64,000 nt of DNA from assembly GCF_000467185.1 (NCBI RefSeq), contig NZ_BATM01000021.1, positions 1-64,000 on the forward strand. The letters are read 5' to 3'. Position 1 is the first letter of the stretch, and each line of letters opens with the position of its first letter. Under the pieces are notes generated by a model. The model saw nothing but the letters and a program-made list of their open reading frames with translations, was not told the origin of the DNA and ran no database searches. The DNA is from Vibrio ezurae NBRC 102218. GTDB lineage: Bacteria > Pseudomonadota > Gammaproteobacteria > Enterobacterales > Vibrionaceae. The translations under genes were made by a program, and so were the position numbers. Of the stretch, positions 19,569-29,409 are shown in pieces.

Positions 19569-21184
19569 GCTTGCGCCTCCAATGTGTGCAGTTGAACTTG
19601 CTGCGAGGCCAGTTGAATAAGAGGGTCACTTTCTGTATTCATCACAAAGCAGCGTCCTTGAGAAATATAATACTTGATGATGTCACTGAGTCGGTTTAAC
19701 GATTCAATATCAAGATCTTTTTCTGGTTGATCAAGCACCACAATCGGTGTGTTTTGTGCCAGTTGAGCCACAAGAGCAACCAATTTGATGCCACCGCGGC
19801 TTAGTTTACTGCCAATATTAAATCCCACTTTAGTTTCCATACCTTCAGATAGATCAGAAATTACGCGATTTAACCCTAGCGCGCCGACGAGTAGATTCGC
19901 TTCTTCAAGCCGTTCATTATTAAACCCACAGATATTGTCGATGAGAGATCCTGAGATAAGCTGAGGGTTCATAGGAACAAAGCTCACTTTGTGTCGCCAT
20001 GAAAGTTGATCATTGAGAAAAGGGGTTTCGTTCCATAAGAAGTCACCGGAAACGGTAGGCTCTAGCCCTGCAAATACAGTAACCGCATTGCTACAAAGAT
20101 CGTCGTCTTCATGATGTAAGATGATGGCTTCGCCTTTCGTTAATTGAAACGAGTAGCCAATTTGTTCGTTAAAACGATTAAACACCACGTCTTTAACACT
20201 CAATTGTTCAAAGTCATTGAGCTCAACATGATCATCCGTTGGACGGTCAAGTTCGTTCAACAAGTCTGAAACAGATTCATTAGCCACTAAGAAAGAACTA
20301 TAGCGTAAACGTAAACCCATTAATGCGCTTAAAGGAGCAACCGCTCGACCTGACAATATTGAACAGGCAGCAAGGCCACCAGAGGTGAGATCGCCTGCAA
20401 GCACGCTAAGGCTACCTATGAGTACTACGGCAACCGAGGTACCCATGGCCGCAATTTGAATAAGCTCTTGCGCAATAGCGACTTTACGCTCAGATTCTGC
20501 AATAGAAAGATAGCGCTTTTCATTGAGATGGCGAAAGTATCGATAGGCTTTTGATTCTAAAGCATGTTTTTTGACGCCACCAAAAAAAGCAAACACCAAC
20601 ATTAGAAAGTTCATGCGGCTTTGTTCTGAGTAGACTGCTTCTTTAGAATACGCAGCTGATTTTTGAGTGAAGATCCATACGAACGCAAAAGTAATCGCCC
20701 AAACTACCACGGGGATGAAGACAAGGTTCCCCCCTACATAGTAAATTAAGCCTAAGAAAATGATGGCAAATGGAACGTCAATCAAGCCACTAATAAACCC
20801 GCCAGAATAGAAATCTTTGATTAAACTGATTCCTTTCAGGCTTTCTTGAAGCACACCCGGTTTTAAGTGTTTCATCTGAGCTGAAGTGGCATTATTGAGA
20901 TGCTCAATAATGATTCGGTAAGTCGAATGCTCAGTATTTACCGCTGCGGCGCCTAACATCCAAGTTCGGACGTAACGTAGAAATGCATCCAACATGATCG
21001 CAATGGCTGAACCACCTAATAGCAAGAAGGCTGTACCATAGCTTTGGTTGGGCAAAATACGGTCATAGATCTGCAATATCACTAGTGGAATCACCAGTGA
21101 TAACAGGTTGATAAGTAATGATGAAGGTAGAACACGAAGTATAGTAGTCCTTTTGGACGCACGACTATTTAATACATTGTTCAT
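19565..21184 (-). CDS. Type I secretion ABC transporter-like partner with inactive ATPase domain
   Basis: First gene of the three-gene secretion operon; 539 residues. An ABC membrane domain spans about 15-290 and an ATPase-like domain about 325-539; there is no C39-like N-domain. The P-loop is absent: residues 357-368 read HHEDDDLCSNAV where GxxxxGKS is expected. The H-loop His is lost ('MNTESD', about 515-520) and the Walker B glutamate is Gln (VVLDQ, 482-486). A recognisable signature 'LSRGG' remains at 461-465. It probably cannot bind ATP normally and would complete the ATP site of its partner. The V. cholerae RTX-toxin system also uses two ABC proteins plus one adaptor, but I cannot say whether the two are directly related. 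Confidence 0.85.
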   Translation of the reverse strand: MNNVLNSRASKRTTILRVLPSSLLINLLSLVIPLVILQIYDRILPNQSYGTAFLLLGGSAIAIMLDAFLRYVRTWMLGAAAVNTEHSTYRIIIEHLNNATSAQMKHLKPGVLQESLKGISLIKDFYSGGFISGLIDVPFAIIFLGLIYYVGGNLVFIPVVVWAITFAFVWIFTQKSAAYSKEAVYSEQSRMNFLMLVFAFFGGVKKHALESKAYRYFRHLNEKRYLSIAESERKVAIAQELIQIAAMGTSVAVVLIGSLSVLAGDLTSGGLAACSILSGRAVAPLSALMGLRLRYSSFLVANESVSDLLNELDRPTDDHVELNDFEQLSVKDVVFNRFNEQIGYSFQLTKGEAIILHHEDDDLCSNAVTVFAGLEPTVSGDFLWNETPFLNDQLSWRHKVSFVPMNPQLISGSLIDNICGFNNERLEEANLLVGALGLNRVISDLSEGMETKVGFNIGSKLSRGGIKLVALVAQLAQNTPIVVLDQPEKDLDIESLNRLSDIIKYYISQGRCFVMNTESDPLIQLASQQVQLHTLEAQA

Positions 21185-21499
21185 TACGAGTTTTTGTCCT
21201 GTATAGGCAATTTCAATGAAAGCTTACGAATTTGATATATTAAATGTAATAGGTGATCTTATAATTTTCCATAACTAATTGTTTTTGTAGTTATTTAGAT
21301 TTCAGATCTGACTTTTATTAACTAATCGGCGTTAACTTATCATAAAATGAACGCAAAGGTTGCAAAATGTTACTCAAGGCAACATTGAGTGAGTAAGTTT
21401 GCATGTTAGTGCTTGTGTGATTGCCTGTTGTTTTGTCGGCGTGTGCACGCTCGTGTGGTATGCTTTTATGCATAAGTAACTGTTTTAACTATATTGGAT
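21185..21499. other. Divergent intergenic region, secretion operon / MazG-like gene
   Basis: About 310 bp of mostly AT-rich sequence between divergent genes, presumably holding promoters for both. The only distinct motif I see is a palindrome, GCGTG-TG-CACGC, at 21439-21450. No coding sequence or structured RNA is supported. Confidence 0.5.
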
Positions 21500-22099
21500 A
21501 TGTCTGTGACCGCGTTTAAAGAATTTCATGCAAGCTTTACTCTATTAACCCCAACACTTTGGCAACATCTCTACGCTGACATTAGTGAGTTTCGTCAGTT
21601 ATTTAATTTGCCGATTAACACGGGAGTAGGCAGTGACAAGCTGTGTCATTTGCACTCAAACTTAATGATAGAAGAGTTAACGGAATTGGCTCGTGCAACC
21701 AACAAAGAAGATCAAGCCGATGCTATTACTGACACTGTGTATGTGGCTGTAGGACGCGCTGTGCATGCTGGTCATGAAGAGTTACGCGACACTACTATTG
21801 CTCGTCAAGTCGACGTGCTTTTAAATGTCGCTAAAACGTTAGACATACCTTTTAAGCAATGTTGGGACGCGGTGCATAGCAGTAATATGAGTAAAGCGGC
21901 ATTAAATGAACAACAAGCACAAGAAACGGTCTTGGTGTATGCCGAGAAAGGGATCAGTGCGGATTATCAATTAAAAAATGGTAAATATATCGTTTTTTGC
22001 GATAAAGACTCTATTTCTAATGATGGAATCCATATCAAAGAAGGCAAGATATTGAAGAACAAGTACTACCAGGCGGTCGATCTTAGCTTTGTAGAATAG
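21500..22099 (+). CDS. MazG/HisE-like all-alpha NTP pyrophosphohydrolase family protein
   Basis: From the ATG at 21500 this gives 199 residues; a TTG two codons upstream (21494) is also possible and neither has a good Shine-Dalgarno sequence. Near residues 57-80 the motif EELTEL, followed 12 residues after its last Glu by DAITDTVYV, matches the metal-binding pattern of the MazG/phosphoribosyl-ATP pyrophosphohydrolase fold. That fold hydrolyses NTPs to NMP and pyrophosphate. A C-terminal segment (about 155-199, 'NGKYIVFCDKD', 'EGKILKNKYYQAVDL') extends past the helical core. The gene is monocistronic, between a divergent promoter region and a strong terminator. The substrate cannot be told; house-cleaning of unusual nucleotides is typical of the family. 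Confidence 0.7.
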   Translation: MSVTAFKEFHASFTLLTPTLWQHLYADISEFRQLFNLPINTGVGSDKLCHLHSNLMIEELTELARATNKEDQADAITDTVYVAVGRAVHAGHEELRDTTIARQVDVLLNVAKTLDIPFKQCWDAVHSSNMSKAALNEQQAQETVLVYAEKGISADYQLKNGKYIVFCDKDSISNDGIHIKEGKILKNKYYQAVDLSFVE

Positions 22100-22151
22100 T
22101 TTGTGAGTAGCGTCGTAGAATTGCCTTGCGATAGCGTATTGTAGGGCAGTT

Positions 22152-22182
22152 TACCGCCTCATTTAGACCTAATGAGGCGGTA
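22152..22182. terminator. Bidirectional terminator, MazG-like gene / DUF535 gene
   Basis: A 12-bp stem (TACCGCCTCATT / AATGAGGCGGTA) with loop TAGACCT lies between two converging genes and is followed by TTGTTTATT on the plus strand. Confidence 0.85.
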
Positions 22183-22201
22183 TTGTTTATTGAGTGTTTG
22201 T

Positions 22202-23128
22202 TTAGCCAACTGAGTTCGATAGGCTTTTAATTTTGTCGTTTAAGTTAGACTCTAGCTCATCTAACCAAGCGTAGCGCTTAGTGTATAAGCGGCGTTTGGT
22301 TTTTTTCAGCTCTGATGGATCTTTACGTTCAGGGTTCGCTGGAACTAAATAACGATATTTATCGGCTTTTTCTGCGCCATATTCTGCCCATAATTCATCA
22401 TAATCAAACGTCACAGATTTACTTTTAGAGCCTTTATAACGTAAGGCTTGGTAAATGTGTCCGCGATTTGATACGCCAACAAATTTGTTGATGCCCAAAG
22501 ACTTACCAAACATTAACGCCACTTCAACCATTAACGCTTTTGGTCGTAGACCGTGGAAAGAGCGAGTTAAGGTTTTAATGACTTGGTTTCTATCTTCAAT
22601 TTTCTCGCTTGGCCCTTTTAGTGCACCAACATGTAAAGTCGGTTCAGGCTCGGTAGAAAGGTTAAACGTAATGGAATAGATGGTTTGGTTTAAATCATTG
22701 ATTAAGCGTAAACCCAGTGAGCCTTCACGCATCTCACCATCAAATAAAATCAGTGTGAATTGATTCCCTTTTGAATCAGACAGATCAAGAAGAGGTAAAC
22801 CTTTACCAAATACTCGTGTGATTTCAGAATTGAATGTGCTGTTGAGCAAGTCAAAGTGTTGCTCAATGAGCTTCATGCGCTCATTAACCGGCAAATCAAC
22901 GAATAGATAAGGCTTCAACGCTTTTTCAATCAGTCTTGGCTTTTGTTCGATTGCGCTGCGGAACACATCATTGTTGTTGGTCAGAGACTCAATACGTGTA
23001 TAGGTTGCCTGATACACCTTGCTGAGTACATAAAATCGAGCTTGTAGCCAAATGTGTTTGAGTTTTTTATCTGATGTAGAATGCAATGATGCCAGCTCCA
23101 TGTTGAGTATGATGCGGATATATGTCAT
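22202..23128 (-). CDS. VirK/YbjX family protein (DUF535)
   Basis: This 308-residue soluble protein carries features I associate with the DUF535 (VirK/YbjX) family. They include 'LFDGEMREGSLGLRLIND', 'LHVGALKGP', 'LTRSFHGLRPKALMVEVALMFGKSLG' and 'GVSNRGHIYQALRYKG', and a basic C-terminus rich in RRLYTKRYAWLDEL. Members occur in many enterobacteria and vibrios, some linked to virulence or to resistance to antimicrobial peptides, but the biochemical activity is not established. An internal ATG at 23101 is an alternative start. It ends at a shared terminator and appears monocistronic. Confidence 0.8.
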   Translation of the reverse strand: MTYIRIILNMELASLHSTSDKKLKHIWLQARFYVLSKVYQATYTRIESLTNNNDVFRSAIEQKPRLIEKALKPYLFVDLPVNERMKLIEQHFDLLNSTFNSEITRVFGKGLPLLDLSDSKGNQFTLILFDGEMREGSLGLRLINDLNQTIYSITFNLSTEPEPTLHVGALKGPSEKIEDRNQVIKTLTRSFHGLRPKALMVEVALMFGKSLGINKFVGVSNRGHIYQALRYKGSKSKSVTFDYDELWAEYGAEKADKYRYLVPANPERKDPSELKKTKRRLYTKRYAWLDELESNLNDKIKSLSNSVG

Positions 23129-23299
23129 ATCGCAATAGGTGCAATTAGTGGCATTGAATGTATCAATCGATGGCGACGATTTATAGAAAAGTTGCTGAGA
23201 AGTTATTGTTCGTTTTTGAGGGGCGTCGGAAACTGCGGATTATAGATAAGGACTAATTAAGACCCCGTCAAAAGAAAGAATCTTAATTATTTCAATAGA

Positions 23300-24280
23300 T
23301 TAGATAGCAAATTGCTGCTGCATTTTTTGAATGAATTCAGCGAGTTGGCTTTCGTGTAGTGCGTTAATGCCCGCCGCAGCCTTTCTGCCACCACCGCTTG
23401 GAAATTGACTGCAAAGCTCATCTGCCCCTTCACGACGATTCAACGGGCTTCGTACGCTTACGGTATAAGTTTCTTGCTCTGGGTTTGCTGTAATCACCGC
23501 GATGGCTTGGTCTGGGTATTGATTGGCAAGCCAGTTGCCAAAGGTACCGCTGATACGTCTTGCCCATGCTTGGTTTGGCAATAGATACACCGCAATGTGC
23601 GAAGTGCTATGGTAATGCTCGATGCTTTGTACTTGCGCCCAATCTGCATCAAAGCCTTCTTTTAGCTGATAAAAGACGCTGCTTTTATCGTTTTGCAGGG
23701 CTAAAGGAGAGGGATACGAATAGAGCTTTTGATACAAGGTTTGCGGATGAAAGTGCAAATCTTGGATGCTGTGACCGTAACCATTGTAATTAATCAAAGT
23801 GCCCAGCTGCTTTAAAAACTCAATTTCTTCACCGGTCAGTCCGTGCTGCTGGCCTAGTGCGGTCGCTTGAGTCATCAGATTGTCACCAAACGCGCCGGTA
23901 CAGGCCCACAAATATTGAGCGCCGCTCAGGTATTGATTGATCAGAAGGCTAGTGCAAGTCTCAGGAGAGGTGTCTATTTTCGTAGTCAAATATGCCGACT
24001 CTGGTATAGCGCCCGTTCTATGGTGATCGCAGTAAAAGGTTGCAATATCGCGCTCGAGTAGCGTTTGTAGGGCGGCTTGGTTTTTCTCCATCGAGATATC
24101 CAATACACACACAGAATCGATGTTTTCCGAGTGGATGATGCTTTGCAATAATTGAATATCGCGCTTTACGCCAGTGATCAGTTGTCCATCCATTGGCGTT
24201 GTTTTACGCAATTGTAGCAGGGCGCAAATACCATCGGCATCGCCATTAAAAACGTCAAAATGCGTTAATGAGCTAGACAT
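23300..24280 (-). CDS. DHH-family phosphoesterase at the end of the sulfate activation operon
   Basis: The 326-residue protein shows the DHH-DHHA1 phosphoesterase pattern. Asp-rich 'NGDADG' lies near residues 13-18, 'VLDISM' near 60, the diagnostic 'CDHHRTG' near 84-90, and the DHHA1 substrate loop '[11 protein letters not shown]' near 293-303. These are Mn-dependent enzymes that cut small phosphodiesters or phosphomonoesters such as nanoRNA, c-di-AMP or 3'-phosphoadenosine-5'-phosphate (pAp). Its start overlaps the end of cysC by 8 nt, so the two are translationally coupled. From this context I infer a role in removing pAp, the by-product of PAPS use, but no activity is shown by the sequence alone. 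Confidence 0.82.
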   Translation of the reverse strand: MSSSLTHFDVFNGDADGICALLQLRKTTPMDGQLITGVKRDIQLLQSIIHSENIDSVCVLDISMEKNQAALQTLLERDIATFYCDHHRTGAIPESAYLTTKIDTSPETCTSLLINQYLSGAQYLWACTGAFGDNLMTQATALGQQHGLTGEEIEFLKQLGTLINYNGYGHSIQDLHFHPQTLYQKLYSYPSPLALQNDKSSVFYQLKEGFDADWAQVQSIEHYHSTSHIAVYLLPNQAWARRISGTFGNWLANQYPDQAIAVITANPEQETYTVSVRSPLNRREGADELCSQFPSGGGRKAAAGINALHESQLAEFIQKMQQQFAI

Positions 24281-24869
24281 ACCCGTGATCTCGTAAATAT
24301 TGAACGACTTGCTCGGCAGTTTGCTCGATAGAAAATTGGTCGGTTTTAAGGTGCACTTCTGGCGCGATAGGCGCTTCGTAATCTGATGTGATCCCAGTAA
24401 AGTGTTTTATTTCGCCACTGCGTGCTTTTTTGTACAAGCCTTTTGGATCGCGCGCTTCACATACAGCTAAGGGCGTATCCACGAACACCTCAATAAAATC
24501 ACCTTCTGGCAATAGTGCACGAACCTGTTCTCTATCTTGAATAAACGGAGAAATAAATGCAGTCAGTACCAGAGTGCCTGAATCGACAAACAGCTTCGCC
24601 ACCTCACCAATGCGTCGGATATTTTCAACTCTATCGTGATCGGAAAAGCCCAGATCGCGGTTTAAACCGTGTCGAACATTATCACCATCAAGAAGATAGC
24701 TGTGCATTGCCAGTTGATTGAGTTTCACTTCTACGGCATTGGCAATGGTGGATTTACCCGAGCCACTTAACCCGGTGAACCAAAGCACTGCCGACTTATG
24801 CTTTTTCAGCGCTTGTCGCTGACTTGCCGATACTGAGGCTTGATGCCACACAATATTTTCCGTTGTCAT
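24273..24869 (-). CDS. cysC: Adenylylsulfate (APS) kinase
   Basis: CysC phosphorylates adenylyl sulfate to PAPS, the second step of assimilatory sulfate activation. The 198-residue length is normal. Walker A 'GLSGSGKST' lies near residues 33-41. APS kinase motifs '[27 protein letters not shown]' (about 60-86), '[10 protein letters not shown]' and '[22 protein letters not shown]' all follow in order. A Shine-Dalgarno AAGGAG sits about 12 nt before the ATG. It lies between an SLC13 permease gene and a DHH phosphoesterase gene in the same operon. Confidence 0.96.
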   Translation of the reverse strand: MTTENIVWHQASVSASQRQALKKHKSAVLWFTGLSGSGKSTIANAVEVKLNQLAMHSYLLDGDNVRHGLNRDLGFSDHDRVENIRRIGEVAKLFVDSGTLVLTAFISPFIQDREQVRALLPEGDFIEVFVDTPLAVCEARDPKGLYKKARSGEIKHFTGITSDYEAPIAPEVHLKTDQFSIEQTAEQVVQYLRDHGYV

Positions 24870-24918
24870 AGTAAAACGTTACTCCTTGTAGTAGTGCAGA
24901 TGGTTCACAAGAACCATC

Positions 24919-26652
24919 TTACAAGCCAAAAAAATGTTCGATAGCGAAAATAGCGGTAAAGCTGTAAATAATGCTGATTGGCGCGCCTATTTTTACAAAA
25001 TCTGAGAGCTTATATTGACCTGCGTTAAACACCATTAAGTTGGTTTGGTATCCATACGGGCTAATAAAGCTAGCACTGGCGCCAAAGGCCACCGCCATGA
25101 CAAACGCAATCGGGTTGGCATTTAAGCTCAGCGCCAGCGAATAAGCGATAGGGAAGGTCACCGCCGCTGCCGCATTATTCGTCACCAATTCAGTCAGTAG
25201 CAGCGTTGAAATAAACACAATAATTAGCGCCACATGCGGGCTTAATGTCAGGTTATTACTGACCAATATGGTGTCTAAATACTGAAATAAGCCACTGTTT
25301 TGTATCGCAAATGACATCACAATCGCTGAGGTGATGATAAGCCAAATATGATACGGAAAGCGCTGAGTGACATCATTTAAAGTGAGCACGCCAAAACATA
25401 ATAGAGCGCCAAACAGTAGTAGCATGGCTTTGAATAAAGAGACAATCCCTACTGATGCGCACACTAACGCAATTACGAAGCTACATAAGGTGGCTTTTTC
25501 GCCCAGCCCTTTAAGTTTATTTTCCACTTCAATATCGCTAAGCAAAATAAAGTGTTTTTCAAAAGCGGGCGCAAGAGAAGGCGGCTCACCGGCGGTAAGC
25601 ACCAGATAGTCTCCCGCTTTCAATTTCACTTCACCTAACTTGCCGGATAATCGCACGCCGTTGCGCTTAATTGCGACCACGCCTGCGTTAAATTGTTGGC
25701 GGAAATTACACTCTTTTAGAGAGCGGTTCACCAAGTTACTTTGTGGTAATAAGATAGCTTCAACAAAGCTTTTTGAAGCCAATCCTTCTTTTTCGGCAAA
25801 AATTTCTAGCCCATTGTAATGGGTCAACTGCGAGACTTTGGATACATCGCCGTTAAAAAACAGACGATCGTTCGCTTCTAGCACTTCGGTAGGGGAGACA
25901 GGGCTGATAATACTGCCTTGCCGCTCCATCTCAATTAAAAACAAAGACTCCATATGACGCAGACCGTTTTGATTGATGTCTTTGCCAATTAAGCTTGAAC
26001 CGTTAGAGACGCTCGCTTCGATAAAATAGCTGTCGCTGACCGGGGTATCGGTTTCATTGTTGGGTAAAAAGCGTACAAGTAGCGTGAGCATTAAGCCACA
26101 AGCGACCACCACACATAACCCGACCGCAGTGAAGTCAAAGAAGGAGAGCGGCGGTAAATCGGTATCGAGTAATAAACTATTGACGATCAAATTGGTGGAG
26201 GTGCCAATTAAGGTCAATGTTCCGCCTAATATGGCGGCATAAGAAAGAGGTAATAACAGCTTAGTTGCGCTGTGATGAGGGTTGTTGCGTATTGGCGATA
26301 ATAGGCTTGAAACTACGGCTGTGTTATTGAGAAACGCTGAGAAAACAACAGTAAAGCCAAATAGGCGAGCGAATGTCTCGCCATAGCTTGGGCGTATTAC
26401 GAACTGTGCCATAATTCGTAATACGCGCGTTTTTTCCAGAGCAATAGAGCACAGCATTAGCAGAATCAGGGTTAATAACCCTTCATTGGAGCCAGCATTA
26501 ATGACTTGTTCATTGGTGACAAGATTCAATGAAAACAAGGTCAATAATGCCAGACCAAACACCCGTGCAGGGTGTTTCTGAAAACGAATTAAAGCAACAA
26601 TTGTGGTTACAAAAACCAGCAATACAACGCCGCTTTGAAGGCTCGTGCTCAT
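24919..26652 (-). CDS. SLC13/DASS-family anion permease with two TrkA-C domains, probable sulfate transporter
   Basis: This 577-residue membrane protein has hydrophobic helices at about 5-195 and 390-577. The middle (about 205-375) is soluble and holds two TrkA-C (RCK_C) modules, for example 'VNRSLKECNFRQQFNAGVVAIKRNG' and 'LKAGDYLVLTAG'. The permease part shows SLC13 signatures 'NNTAVVSSLLSPI', 'GTLTLIGTSTNLIVNSLLL' and 'NNAAAAVTFPIAYSLAL'. The family transports di- or trivalent anions with Na+; its place between cysN and cysC, 3 nt after the cysN stop, points to sulfate. Substrate is inferred from context only. Confidence 0.87.
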   Translation of the reverse strand: MSTSLQSGVVLLVFVTTIVALIRFQKHPARVFGLALLTLFSLNLVTNEQVINAGSNEGLLTLILLMLCSIALEKTRVLRIMAQFVIRPSYGETFARLFGFTVVFSAFLNNTAVVSSLLSPIRNNPHHSATKLLLPLSYAAILGGTLTLIGTSTNLIVNSLLLDTDLPPLSFFDFTAVGLCVVVACGLMLTLLVRFLPNNETDTPVSDSYFIEASVSNGSSLIGKDINQNGLRHMESLFLIEMERQGSIISPVSPTEVLEANDRLFFNGDVSKVSQLTHYNGLEIFAEKEGLASKSFVEAILLPQSNLVNRSLKECNFRQQFNAGVVAIKRNGVRLSGKLGEVKLKAGDYLVLTAGEPPSLAPAFEKHFILLSDIEVENKLKGLGEKATLCSFVIALVCASVGIVSLFKAMLLLFGALLCFGVLTLNDVTQRFPYHIWLIITSAIVMSFAIQNSGLFQYLDTILVSNNLTLSPHVALIIVFISTLLLTELVTNNAAAAVTFPIAYSLALSLNANPIAFVMAVAFGASASFISPYGYQTNLMVFNAGQYKLSDFVKIGAPISIIYSFTAIFAIEHFFGL

Positions 26653-26655
26653 TGG

Positions 26656-28071
26656 TTACGCCTTACCGAGTAGGTCTTTTGCATCCCAATGCGGGAAGTG
26701 CTTACGAACTAACTGGTTTAGCTCAAGCTCAAACTCAGAATAGGCATGAGTGGCTTTTTGTTGATTCTCTAGTGCGCCTTGCACCATACCTGCACCAACC
26801 GTTGCGTTGGTAAAGCGGTCAATGATGATGAATGCGCCCGTAATACGGTTGTTATCATAAGAATCAAAAATCACTTTTTCGTTAAAGTCTAAGTGACACT
26901 GACCAATCTCATTCAGATTTAGCTGAGTCGCCGGCAGTTTTTGCATACTGTTTACGTCAACTCGGTGAGCAATTTTTGATACTTGCCCGGTCACGGTTTT
27001 AGTACCGATCTTGATCAGATATTCGCGATTTAACTGCAGTGCATCTTCGTTCATCCAAACGATATTACAATCTAGCGCATTACTGTGATGCGGCTGTTGA
27101 TCAGGGCGCACTAATACATCACCGCGGCTGATATCCACTTCATCTTCTAGGGTTAGGGTAATGGCTTGTCCTGCAAATGAAGAAGTGAGGTCGCCATCAA
27201 AGGTAACAATCGACTTCACTTTGCTTTCTTTGCCCGATGGCAGTACTTGAATGCGATCGCCTACACGAATCTCACCGGACACTATCGTGCCACAAAAACC
27301 ACGGAAATCGAGGTTAGGGCGGTTAACGTATTGCACAGGGAAGCGGAATTCGCCTTCTATTTTACCTTTGTTGGTTTGCGCAGAGTTGAGTAGACGCATC
27401 AAGGTAGAACCTGGGTACCAACCCATATTTTTACTTGGGAATACCACGTTGTCGCCATGCAGTGCAGAGACAGGCACAAATTGGATGCTGTCAAAATTCA
27501 GCGCCTTGGCAAACTCGCGATATTCTTTTTTTATCTCTTGATAACGTTGCTGGCTGTATTCAACGGTATCCATTTTGTTTACCGCAATAATGGCGTGTTT
27601 AATGCCCAGCAGTGAACAAATGAAGGAGTGACGGCGAGTTTGAGTTTGTACGCCGTGACGTGCATCAATTAGGATAATTGCCAAATCAGAGGTCGAAGCA
27701 CCGGTGGCCATGTTACGCGTGTACTGCTCGTGTCCGGGAGTATCCGCAATGATGAATTTACGCTGGTCTGTAGTGAAGTAACGGTACGCGACATCAATGG
27801 TGATGCCTTGTTCACGCTCGGACTGCAAACCATCAACCAGTAAGGCTAAATCGAATTCTTGGTCGGTGGTGTTGTATTTTTTGGAGTCTTTTTGAATTGC
27901 AGATAACTGGTCTTCAAAAATCAGCTGATTGTCGTATAGCAAGCGACCGATCAAGGTTGATTTACCATCATCGACACTGCCACAGGTGATAAAGCGCAAC
28001 AGATCTTTGTTTTCGTGTTGTTTTAGGTACTCTTCCACATCGTATGAAAGTAGATTTGAAATTGTGTTCAT
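26656..28071 (-). CDS. cysN: Sulfate adenylyltransferase subunit 1 (GTPase)
   Basis: CysN couples GTP hydrolysis to ATP sulfurylase activity of CysD. The 471-residue protein is an EF-Tu-like GTPase: G1 '[17 protein letters not shown]' near 32-48, '[15 protein letters not shown]' (G2 region), G3 '[15 protein letters not shown]' and G4 'NKMD', followed by two beta-barrel domains. The length matches stand-alone CysN without a fused APS kinase, consistent with a separate cysC. It follows cysD by about 70 nt in the same orientation. Confidence 0.97.
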   Translation of the reverse strand: MNTISNLLSYDVEEYLKQHENKDLLRFITCGSVDDGKSTLIGRLLYDNQLIFEDQLSAIQKDSKKYNTTDQEFDLALLVDGLQSEREQGITIDVAYRYFTTDQRKFIIADTPGHEQYTRNMATGASTSDLAIILIDARHGVQTQTRRHSFICSLLGIKHAIIAVNKMDTVEYSQQRYQEIKKEYREFAKALNFDSIQFVPVSALHGDNVVFPSKNMGWYPGSTLMRLLNSAQTNKGKIEGEFRFPVQYVNRPNLDFRGFCGTIVSGEIRVGDRIQVLPSGKESKVKSIVTFDGDLTSSFAGQAITLTLEDEVDISRGDVLVRPDQQPHHSNALDCNIVWMNEDALQLNREYLIKIGTKTVTGQVSKIAHRVDVNSMQKLPATQLNLNEIGQCHLDFNEKVIFDSYDNNRITGAFIIIDRFTNATVGAGMVQGALENQQKATHAYSEFELELNQLVRKHFPHWDAKDLLGKA

Positions 28072-28143
28072 CGGTAATCCTTGTCAAATATTTCCGTTGT
28101 TGGCTTACGCTATGTAGCTGGCTTACGTGTTATCGAATGGGGC

Positions 28144-29052
28144 TTAGAAATAGCCTTCCATCTTCTTCTTCTCCATCGAACCGGAGGAGTCGTTATCAAT
28201 CACACGCCCTTGTCGTTCGGAAGTCGCCGTGAGCAACATTTCTTGGATAATTTCAGGAAGTGTTTCAGCTTTTGATTCGATAGCACCAGTAAGCGGGTAA
28301 CAGCCTAAGGTACGGAAACGGACTTTTTTCATTTGCGGAGTTTCGCCTGGTTCTAACGGCATACGTTCGTCATCCACCATGATCAGTGTGCCGTCACGTT
28401 CCACAACAGGACGCTCTTTAGCAAAATACAGCGGAACCATGTCGATGTTTTCTAAGTAGATGTATTGCCAGATATCCAGTTCAGTCCAGTTTGATAGTGG
28501 GAATACACGGATGCTTTCGCCTTTATCTACGCGAGCGTTATAGATTTGCCAAAGTTCAGGACGTTGGTTTTTAGGGTCCCAACGATGATTTTGATCTCGG
28601 AAAGAATAGACACGCTCTTTCGCGCGAGATTTCTCTTCATCACGACGAGCACCACCAAACGCGGCGTCAAAGCCATGTTCATTAAGTGCTTGCTTTAGTC
28701 CTTCTGTTTTCATGATGTCAGTGTGCTTAGCACTGCCATGAGTGAAAGGGCTAATGTCCATATCTAAACCACGTTGGTTTTTATGCACAATCAGATCAAG
28801 CTCGTACTTTTCAGCGAGCTCATCACGAAATTCAATCATCTGCTTGAATTTCCAGTTGGTATCGACATGTAAAAGCGGGAATGGCACTCGAGCTGGATAA
28901 AAGGCTTTTCGTGCAAGATGAAGTAATACAGAAGAATCTTTACCAATAGAGTAAAGCATTACTGGGTTTTCAAACTCAGCAGTCACCTCGCGGATGATCT
29001 GAATTGATTCAGCTTCAAGGGCTTTTAAGTGGGTAAGTCGAGCGGTATCCAT
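28144..29052 (-). CDS. cysD: Sulfate adenylyltransferase subunit 2
   Basis: CysD is the catalytic ATP sulfurylase subunit forming APS from ATP and sulfate. It has 302 residues with the PP-loop '[17 protein letters not shown]' near 36-52. Family motifs '[17 protein letters not shown]', '[16 protein letters not shown]' and '[15 protein letters not shown]' follow, and the C-terminus '[20 protein letters not shown]' is typical. It is the first gene of the operon; 288 bp lie between it and the terminator of the preceding operon. Confidence 0.97.
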   Translation of the reverse strand: MDTARLTHLKALEAESIQIIREVTAEFENPVMLYSIGKDSSVLLHLARKAFYPARVPFPLLHVDTNWKFKQMIEFRDELAEKYELDLIVHKNQRGLDMDISPFTHGSAKHTDIMKTEGLKQALNEHGFDAAFGGARRDEEKSRAKERVYSFRDQNHRWDPKNQRPELWQIYNARVDKGESIRVFPLSNWTELDIWQYIYLENIDMVPLYFAKERPVVERDGTLIMVDDERMPLEPGETPQMKKVRFRTLGCYPLTGAIESKAETLPEIIQEMLLTATSERQGRVIDNDSSGSMEKKKMEGYF

Positions 29053-29340
29053 AATAGATGTCTATCCCTGTTATTAAGATGTGATAGCAAGCTAACAACA
29101 ATCGATAGCTTTGGCTCATAACTAAGCTATCTAAGATAGGCAGAGAAGGACTAAGGGAAAATTCACTGATGTGATTTTGTTGGTAATGTTTATATTTATC
29201 AATACCTTAGCGTTAACTTATCGTCGTAGGAATAATCTATTAAATACCCACCTACTTAAAGCATAAAAAGAACATACTTATAACTAAAGTGAATATATGG
29301 AAGTTTTGATAACATTCGCTCTGCAGAGTCTTGGTTGTAA
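29053..29340. other. Upstream control region of the cys operon
   Basis: About 290 bp of AT-rich non-coding sequence precede cysD on the minus strand. A CysB-responsive promoter would be expected here, but CysB sites are poorly conserved and I cannot point to one with confidence. No plausible gene is present. Confidence 0.45.
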
Positions 29341-29374
29341 AAAATAACCGAGCTCACAGGTGCTCGGTTATTTT
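29341..29374 (-). terminator. Terminator of the moxR/bat operon
   Basis: A 13-bp stem (AAAATAACCGAGC / GCTCGGTTATTTT) with an 8-nt loop begins 36 nt beyond the batD stop. The A/T arms can act in either direction. Confidence 0.85.
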
Positions 29375-29409
29375 GTGTTTAATCTGCCTGTTTAAGAGTC
29401 AGGTTTGGC

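Noticed and set aside
17499..21184. Reading the two ABC genes as pseudogenes
   Set aside because: Both frames are full length, overlap by ATGA as in active operons, and the motif losses are mutually consistent rather than random.
29297..29347. 16-codon plus-strand frame upstream of cysD
   Set aside because: It has no ribosome binding site and runs into the bat operon terminator.
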